From assembly GCA_030949945.1 (NCBI GenBank), contig JAUZRZ010000033.1, positions 1 through 34,806 on the forward strand: a stretch of DNA of 34,806 bases, read 5' to 3'. The notes beneath the pieces were generated by a model, which was given only the letters and a program-made list of their open reading frames with translations, was not told the DNA's origin and did no database searches. Source of the DNA: Sulfurimonas sp. (GTDB taxonomy: Bacteria > Campylobacterota > Campylobacteria > Campylobacterales > Sulfurimonadaceae). A program made the position numbers and the translations under genes. Of this stretch, positions 28,478-34,806 are shown piece after piece (the first letter of the stretch is position 1; each line of letters starts with the position of its first letter).

Positions 28478-30041
28478 TAATTTGTCTTTTAAAACACAGG
28501 TTTATCTTTCAATCTCTATCTTTGTAGTTTTAATATTTGTATCTGGTTTTTCATATAACATTATAAGTTCTTATGGCTCTAAGAAAAATTCTTTTATAAA
28601 TGAAAGTAAAATAGAAGCAGGTTTAATTGCTAACAACTCAATTGCTCCAATTCTTTTTCTTGATAAAGAAGGTTTAGAAAACTCTTTGTAGTACTTGAAG
28701 ATATAACCCTGCGATACTTCAAGTGCAGGTTTACCTTAGAAGATGGTTCTCTTTTTGGGAGTATAAGAAAAACTACAACTAGAGCTATTCATGCAATAGC
28801 TGATAATAAAACAGAATCTTGGTTTGTAAAGGATGAAAAGAAGTAGAGAGACTCTTTAAATGCAAGCTCTTATGTAGTTAAAGAGCCACTACTCTTAAAT
28901 GATGAGTATTATGGTGTTTTATATCTTGAAAAGATGTAAGTTCTTTGAGTAGTAGTTTTACAAAGAGGCTTTTGAACGGTATATTTCTCTTTTCTCTTAT
29001 ACTATTACTGTAATGGGGTGTTATTATCTATAAGGTTACAAACCAACTAATCGCTCCAATTCTAGAACTTTCTGAAACTTTGGAGTATATCTCTAAAACA
29101 CAAAGTTTGAGTACTCAGTTGGAATATGATTCGAAGAATGAGATAGGAAAACTTTATGGCTCTTTTAATATTTTACTAACATCTATTAGAACACATCAAG
29201 AAGAACTGTATAAGTTTACTCAAGAACTAGAAAGAAGAGTAGAGGAGAGAACAGAAGAACTCTTAGACTCTTTAGAAAGTCTCAAAAAAGCACAAAAACA
29301 GCTAGTAGAGTCTGAAAAATGGCATCACTTGGAGCACTTGTGAGCTGGTGTTGCCCATGAGGTCAATACTCCTCTTGGTAATGCAGTTACTGGAAGCACA
29401 ATTATTGAGCAAGAGACAAGGAGCTTTAAAAAAGTATGCATGAGGGAAACCTGAAAAATCTTATCTTGAAGAGACTCTTGTGAGTTTAAACGAAACGGCT
29501 AGATTACTTTTTAAGAGTGTTAATAGTGCAGCTTCTTTAATCCGAAGTTTCAAAAAAATATCAGTAGATCAAAGTATCGAAGATAAACGAGAGTTTGATA
29601 TAGTAGAATACACACATGAAGTATTTAAAACTTTTCATTCAAAGCTTAAACAAATACCTGTAAAAGTCAGTAATAGAGGCTCCTGAAACTCTAATGATTT
29701 ACTCCTATCCAGGTGCCTATGCACAGCTTCTAAATAATCTTATTCAAAATGCTATTATTCATGCATTTGAATTTAAAAAAGAGAATGCCATTATAAAAAT
29801 TGTACTTAGTTTAGATGAAAATGTATTTATGTTTAGTTTTGAAGATAACGGTGCGGGTATGAGTGAAGAGATAAAAGAAACAGCCTTTGATCCTTTTGTA
29901 ACGACTAAAAGAAATGCTGGCGGAACAGGACTTGGTCTCAATATCTCCTATAACATAGTGACTCAAAAGTTAAAAGGAACAATTGAACTTCAGACACAAA
30001 AGGGAAAAGGTACTAAATTTACCGTATATATTCCTGTATAA
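28467..30041 (+). pseudogene. Membrane histidine kinase, broken by frameshifts and nonsense codons
   Basis: The N-terminus has a membrane helix (LSISIFVVLIFVSGFSYNII) and a periplasmic part. A second helix and HAMP-like region (TNQLIAPILELSETLEYI) lead to a coiled coil (ELERRVEERTEELL). The H box reads MASLGALVAGVAHEVNTPLG across a break at 29330-29345. The ATPase is intact at the end: NNLIQNAIIHAF (N), EDNGAGMS (G1), AFDPFVTTKR (F) and GGTGLGLNISYNI (G2). Frame changes occur near 28688, 28935, 29340, 29430 and 29685, with in-frame stops TAG 28844-28846 and TAA 29011-29013. It would phosphorylate the receiver-GGDEF-EAL protein. Confidence 0.75.
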
Positions 30042-30043
30042 AT

Positions 30044-30619
30044 CTATTTTTGACTTACATCACAAAGTGTGAGACACAGAAGAACTTCTTTTCCTGATGC
30101 TTTTAGTACTTTTACAGCTTCAAGTAAAGTTGTCCCCGTTGTTATAATATCATCAAGCAAAATCACTCTCTTTTGCTTAAATGCTTTGAGCTGAAAATTT
30201 CGCGGGTTTGAGAGTCTAAAAGCCTTACTCTTTCCAGAGTAAGAGACACTGTTTTTTGCAATGAGTCTGTTGTATATAGGTTTAATTCTTGATGAGTGGA
30301 GTGTTCTATTTAAAACAGCGGTATGGGAGTATTTTTGCTTAGGATTATCATCTATAGCAATGGAGACAAATTTATCTTCTATAGAAAAATTACCAGCAAA
30401 TTTTTTGAGAGAATTTTGGGCTAAAATATTATAGATATAAAAACCTATGTCTGTATGTTTTGTATGGAGGAGCTCTTTTATCTCATGGTATTTGTAAAAA
30501 GAGAGAACAAGAGTCCCATCTTCTAGGTAGCGTTTATAAAGCGAGGGAGTGAGATACTGCTTTTGACAGCTCTTACAGATATGTTTGAGTGAGAGATTCT
30601 CACACATCAAACATCGCAT
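30044..30619 (-). CDS. comF: ComF/GntX-family phosphoribosyltransferase-like protein
   Basis: The 191-residue protein has an N-terminal zinc ribbon (C3, C6, C15, C18 in MRCLMC and HICKSC) and a C-terminal PRTase fold with the PRPP loop VILLDDIITTGTTL at 152-165. This is the ComF architecture, needed for DNA uptake in competent bacteria, but its enzymatic role is unproven. It lies 10 bases after lepA on the same strand and is convergent with the kinase gene (2 bases between stops). The frame is intact, although the neighbouring kinase locus is heavily damaged. Confidence 0.85.
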   Translation of the reverse strand: MRCLMCENLSLKHICKSCQKQYLTPSLYKRYLEDGTLVLSFYKYHEIKELLHTKHTDIGFYIYNILAQNSLKKFAGNFSIEDKFVSIAIDDNPKQKYSHTAVLNRTLHSSRIKPIYNRLIAKNSVSYSGKSKAFRLSNPRNFQLKAFKQKRVILLDDIITTGTTLLEAVKVLKASGKEVLLCLTLCDVSQK

Positions 30620-30629
30620 AAGAAATCTT

Positions 30630-32421
30630 TTAGTCCATCTTTAAGACAGACATAAAAGCCTCTTGTGGAAGTTGTACCTTACCGATAGACTTCATTCTCT
30701 TTTTACCAGCTTTTTGTTTTTCAAGTAGCTTGCGTTTACGTGTAATATCTCCACCATAACACTTAGCTGTAACATTTTTTCCCATAGACTTTACAGTCTC
30801 ACGGGCGATAATCTGACTTCCTAAAGAGGCTTGAACAGCTACTTCAAAAAGTTGTCTTGGTATAAGCTCTTTCATGTTTTTAACAAGAACTCGTCCACGA
30901 GGTAGTGCTTGGTTACGAGGAACTACGATGCTGAGTGCATCAACAGCTTCTCCCGCTACCTTAATGTCGAGCTTAACAAGGTCACCCACTTTAAATCCCA
31001 TAGGCTCATAATCAAAAGAAGCATAACCCTTTGATATAGACTTTAAAGTATCATAAAAATCCATCACAATTTCGTTCATAGGTACTTCATACTCGAGCAT
31101 TACTCTATCTTCATTAAGATAAGTCATCTTTGTTTGAGTACCGCGTTTGTTTATGAGAAGAGTGATTATATTTCCCAAAAACTCAGCTGGAGTGATAACT
31201 GTAGCTCTTACATAAGGCTCTTCGATTCTATCTATGAAGTTTACTTGAGGCAGCTCTGAAGGGTTGTGAACGGCTACTTCTTTACCATTTGTAAGATAAA
31301 CTTTATAGATAACAGAGGGAGCAGAAGCGATGAGGTCAAGGTTGTACTCACGTTCTAGTCGCTCTTTTATCACTTCCATGTGAAGCATACCTAAAAAACC
31401 TACACGAAAACCAAAACCAAGTGCTACAGATGTCTCAGGCTCATAGGAGAGTGAAGAGTCATTTAAACGCAGCTTATCAAGTGCCTCGCGCAGGTCTTCA
31501 AACTTATCTGTGTCTATTGGGTAAATTCCGGCAAATACAAAAGGTTTTGCAGGCTCATATGTTCCAACTGGCTCGAGTGCTGGGTCTTTTGCATCAGTCA
31601 TGGTGTCACCAACATTGATAACGGCAACCTCTTTGAGTCCAAGAACAACGATACCAATTTCACCTGATTGAATCTCTTTAGTTAAAATCTTTTTCATAGG
31701 GTGCGGGTACATCAAGTCTAGTACTTGATGCTCCTCACCACTACTCATAAGTTTGATATTTTGACCTTTTTTAATAGAACCATCAAAAACACGAACAAGT
31801 GCAAGTGCACCGAGGTAAGTATCAAACCAAGAGTCATAAATGATGGCTTTTGTAGTTGCATCAGGATTTCCAACTGGAGGGGGAATTCTATCTACAATAG
31901 AGTCGATAAGTTCACGAATACCAACACCCGTTTTAGCACTAACTAAACAAGCATCGGTCGCATCTATACCGATAGCTTCTTCTATCTCTTCAGCTACACG
32001 TTCAGGCTCTGCTGCTGGGAGGTCTATCTTATTTATAACAGGGATAAGTTCAAGGTCATTATCAAGTGCGAGATAAACATTTGCAATAGTTTGTGCCTCA
32101 ACACCTTGTGCGGCATCCACGATAAGCAGTGCTCCATCAGAAGATGCTAGAGATTTACTTACTTCGTAAGAGAAGTCAACATGTCCCGGTGTGTCTATGA
32201 GGTTGAGAGATATAGTGCTCACCATCTTTTACATAGTCAAGTCTAACAGACTGTGCTTTGATGGTAATACCGCGTTCTTGTTCAATGTCCATAGTGTCCA
32301 TCATCTGTGTTGACATCTCACGTTCAGTAACCGAGCCACACTCTTGAATGATACGGTCAGCTAAAGTACTCTTACCATGGTCAATATGTGCAATAATAGA
32401 GAAGTTTCTAATGTTTTTCAA
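30630..32421 (-). CDS. lepA: Elongation factor 4 LepA (one frameshift)
   Basis: A translational GTPase that back-translocates or rescues ribosomes. The G1 loop is AHIDHGKST at residues 11-19 and the G3 loop [12 protein letters not shown]. One surplus base near 32213 breaks the frame between them; removing it reads [15 protein letters not shown]. The remaining domains run intact, with G4 VINKIDLP, the LepA-specific [15 protein letters not shown] segment and a final [12 protein letters not shown]. Corrected length is 596 residues, the standard size. Downstream comF is probably co-transcribed. Confidence 0.95.
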
Positions 32422-32619
32422 AAATTTTGTCCTAGCTAGAAATAATAATGTAAGTATACAAAAATGTTCTAATAAACTTCTGTAGAGCTTGCTCTATGCC
32501 TTTATATTAACTTATAAAAGTCAACTATTATAATTAACCCAAATCAATCAATAAAGAATTCCACACTCAGAAATAACAAGATTCACATATTTTTTAATTG
32601 GTTGTTTTCTCTAGGGACA
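32422..32619. other. Gene-free AT-rich stretch upstream of lepA
   Basis: I see no gene here. It must contain the lepA promoter on the minus strand, but no clear box stands out. On the toxin side the sequence after the toxin stop does not resume toxin-like coding in any frame. Confidence 0.4.
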
Positions 32620-32733
32620 TTATACATCATGAGGTAAATTGTCTTTAAATACTAACACAGGTCTATTTTTAGATTTTTTAAAATCAGTAAAATAAAATTT
32701 ACATAAAACAATATCTAGGTGTTTTATTTCCAT
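32620..32733 (-). pseudogene. PemK/MazF-type toxin, truncated remnant
   Basis: The ATG at 32731-32733 opens a 37-residue frame: MEIKHLDIVLCKFYFTDFKK followed by SKNRPVLVFKDNLPHDV. The IVLCxFYFTDFKKSKxRPVLV block matches the N-terminal strand of PemK/MazF endoribonucleases (DIVLVxFPFTDLSxxKxRPALV). The frame then stops and nothing after it in the three frames resembles the rest of the toxin (about 110 residues expected). It overlaps the antitoxin stop, the usual arrangement. The toxin is therefore probably inactive. Confidence 0.65.
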
Positions 32734-32946
32734 ATTTTATCTTCACTCTCATCTTTCCATTCATCTATTAGGTTAGCTGAATGATTTGAAAAGCATTGAT
32801 TTGGGAAATTTCATCATTATTTATCTCACTAACAGATTCAATAGTTGCATCTTCTATAATTTCTAACTCTTTAGTATTTAAGTTATTTAAGAAAATATTA
32901 TATGACTATAAATACTATCTTGTACATTCAATCTTATACTATGCAT
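32724..32946 (-). pseudogene. Antitoxin partner of the PemK-like remnant, two frameshifts
   Basis: The ATG at 32944-32946 follows AAAGGA. It reads MHSIRLNVQDSIYSHIIF, then, after adding one T near 32890, FLNNLNTKELEIIEDATIES. After adding one A near 32788 it ends NHSANLIDEWKDESEDKIWK at 32724. The corrected protein is about 74 residues. The length, acidic C-terminus and overlap with the toxin ATG fit a type II antitoxin. Without correction the frame stops at residue 19. Both breaks are in short runs and may be errors. Confidence 0.6.
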
Positions 32947-32958
32947 TTTTTAATCCTT

Positions 32959-33607
32959 TCATCTATATATCATCATTGTGCCCAATTTACAATTTTCCTG
33001 TTTAGCCCGTCTTATCAAATACTGCCCATACTGATTTTTCTTCAAAGGCTCTGCAAGTTCTAAAAGTTTCTCTTGACTTATGTAACCCATCTCGTAAGCT
33101 ATCTCTTCTAAACAAGCTACTTTCAAGCCTTGACGATTTTCAATAGTCTGTATAAACATACTAGCTTCTAACAAACTCTCATGTGTCTCTGCATTTCCAG
33201 CCTCATGCATACCCACGACCCATAAGAGTAACCTTTAAAATCCTTCTCTTTAAGTAGTCTTGGTTAAGAGTAGTTATCTCTAACTCACCTCTATGACTAG
33301 GTTTAACATCTTTAGCTTTTCTTTACTACATCGTTAGGGTAGAAGTAAAGACCTATAACTGTATATTACTTTTAGGCTCACTCTTGGTTTCTCTTCTATA
33401 CTTGTTACATTACCAGCTTTGTCAAACTCAGCAACACCATAGCGCTCAGGATCTTTTACATAGTAACCAAAGACTGTAGCTTTATTTTCAGCCTCTGCAT
33501 TTTTAACAGAAGCAGCTATAAATCCGTAAGTCCATGACCATAAAATATATTATCACCAAGTACTAAACATACATCATCATTGCCTATAAACTCTTCCCTA
33601 ATATATA
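32959..33607 (-). pseudogene. rfbA: Glucose-1-phosphate thymidylyltransferase (rfbA), 3' fragment, decayed
   Basis: The C-terminal part is clear: [20 protein letters not shown], then [20 protein letters not shown] and [17 protein letters not shown]. Upstream, in shifting frames, are [61 protein letters not shown] and LMGRGYA. At least four lesions occur in 650 bases. The first 110 or so residues, with the GGSGTRL nucleotide site, are missing; resemblance ends near 33600, where the transposase element begins. RfbA starts dTDP-rhamnose synthesis, so this may be the edge of a lost polysaccharide locus. Confidence 0.75.
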
Positions 33608-34806
33608 CATACCTTTCTACACAAATACTAAAAGTGGAATAAAGATTGCATAGTCCTTGATAAAACTAGGATTTTGAGATGGAAGAGCGTTTAAAAAAAG
33701 ACATGAGCAGATGGTTAAAAGCTATATGAGTTCTAAACAAAGTGCTACAAATGGATTAAAACTTCTTTTGAATAATCAGGAGTCATTTTCACAAGTACAG
33801 GCAGCATGGAGATTCTTAAATAATGAGAATGTTTCAACAAATGCACTTTTTGAACCAATATTTGATACTTTAAAAATCGAGATAGAAAAACAATGTAGTA
33901 GATTTGTATTAGCGATGACGGATTGGTCACATGCAGATTATAAACACCATACTTCAAAAAAAGAACTTATCTCAGAGAATAGAAAAACAGGAGTTAAAAA
34001 AGGCTTAGACCTGCAAACAACATTAGCAGTAAGTGACACTACAGGAGAGCCAATAGCTCCTATTGCACACAATCTAAAAAGTGATACAAAATTCTACTCA
34101 ACCTATAACAATAATATAAAATTAGGAACCACCCATTTAGAGGAGCTAGTACAAAAGAGCGAAATGGATAAGTAATAATTTACAAACAAGCAAAAGATAG
34201 TGCATATAGTAGATAGAGAATCTGATAGTGTTGCCTTTATGAGAGACTTACACGAACTCAATGAACTTTTCCTACTAAGAGTTAAAAATAATTCTAAAGT
34301 CTATTATCCCAAAGAAGAAATTGACATAAAACAATCAGATTTGGCAAATAAACTTCCCTTAGGTAAAGAAGTTAAGAGTATAAAGTATAAAAATAAAAAA
34401 GTAAAAATATATGTCAACGAGTGTGCTATCGAGGTAAGAAGAGATGCTACTAAGTTTATTGTTAGTAGTGATGGGAAAGGAAAACTTCAAAAAACTCAAG
34501 GAGAACCAATAAAAGCAAGGTTCATCGTAGAGAGACTGGTTGATGAAAACAACAATGTAGTGGCTCAGTGGCTCCTAGTGACAAATATTTTAGATACAAG
34601 TGTCACAAAAGAGATCCTTGCAACTTGGTATTATTATAGATGGAAGATAGAGAGTTATTTCAAACTCCTTAAATCTTCAGGGTTCAATATGGAAGAATGG
34701 CAACAAAGAGAACCTATAGCTTTATTTAGAAGGCTTCTTGTCGTTTCATATGCTTGTGTACTTGTTTGGAAAATCGCTAATGATAATTCTAAAAATGGAG
34801 CGAAAA
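33608..34806 (+). mobile_element. IS4-family (Tn5-like) insertion sequence, runs off the window
   Basis: The element contains the transposase gene below and interrupts rfbA. The bases at 33608-33626 resemble the 19-base Tn5 outer end at about 13 of 19 positions, including TACACAA, and fall just where rfbA resemblance stops. That is a guess at the left end; the right end is outside the window, so neither the inverted repeats nor a 9-bp target duplication can be checked. Confidence 0.6.
33679..34806 (+). pseudogene. IS4-family Tn5-like transposase, frameshifted, 3' end outside the window
   Basis: The ATG at 33679-33681 gives MEERLKKDMSRWLK, then after one added A near 33720 SYMSSKQSATNGLKLLLNNQ and a Tn5-like N-terminal domain. 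The first catalytic aspartate is in LAMTDWSHADY, the second in IVDRESDSVAFM, and the Y-(2)-R-(3)-E-(6)-K signature is in WYYYRWKIESYFKLLKSSGF. Two opposite indels at about 34163 and 34190 surround false stops; corrected it reads LVQKSEWISNNLQTSKKIVH. The frame is open at the last base. Three breaks in 1.1 kb may be errors or decay. Confidence 0.8.

Noticed and set aside
32796..33005. A 69-residue hydrophobic plus-strand frame
   Set aside because: It is antisense to the antitoxin gene and to the end of rfbA, both of which have recognisable homology.

Overview
The window reads as chromosome of an AT-rich, Sulfurimonas-like member of the Campylobacterota. The reasons are the gene content and order (ctpA-purC-purS-purQ-hypothetical-plsC-crcB, as I remember it from Campylobacter jejuni), a dimeric all-alpha dUTPase, short ExbB/ExbD, and a polysulfide-reductase-type molybdoenzyme operon. 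The assignment is an inference from protein resemblance; no search was run.

Layout. 1-486 is the N-terminal part of a tyrosine recombinase on the minus strand, followed by a short repeat/hairpin region. 662-5360 is a plus-strand run: phosphomannomutase/phosphoglucomutase, pyrC, a response regulator/histidine kinase pair, exbB and exbD. 5482-7596 (minus) holds groES-groEL and a 66-residue membrane protein. 7597-8279 has no large gene but carries a striking 266-base four-armed imperfect palindrome (7629-7894) and a 29-codon ORF with its own ribosome binding site and hairpin. Two tRNA genes follow (Met-type CAT, Asn GTT), then a 56-residue cysteine protein, dut and an ABC ATPase. 10033-15160 (minus) is one gene-dense block: ctpA, purC, purS, purQ, a signal-peptide/SH3-like protein, plsC, crcB. 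15291-17531 (plus) is aroK, a periplasmic thioredoxin-like protein and hisD. 17900-22854 is a molybdoenzyme operon in the order FeS subunit, NrfD membrane subunit, Tat-exported catalytic subunit. 22933-26019 (minus) holds a TlpA-like protein, dnaK and grpE, the last with a near-perfect sigma70 promoter and a HAIR-like inverted repeat. 26221-30041 is a signalling locus (receiver-GGDEF-EAL protein, YfiR-like protein, histidine kinase) riddled with lesions. comF and lepA follow on the minus strand. 32620-34806 is a decayed accessory patch: PemI/PemK-type toxin-antitoxin remnant, the 3' part of rfbA, and an IS4/Tn5-like transposase that runs off the end.

A major caveat is that single-base indels interrupt genes that must work (groES, groEL, purC, ctpA, aroK, hisD, dnaK, lepA and the psr genes), many of them in A or T runs. 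They look like sequencing or assembly errors, so I annotate those genes as single CDSs across the breaks. The 26.7-29.7 kb locus and the rfbA fragment have far denser damage, and the signalling locus also has in-frame nonsense codons, so real decay is plausible there.

The most unusual items are the palindromic element in front of groES, the YfiR/kinase/receiver-GGDEF-EAL locus, the B-C-A molybdoenzyme operon with its upstream inverted repeat, and two small genes near the tRNAs. I did not find a clear new defence or biosynthetic system.
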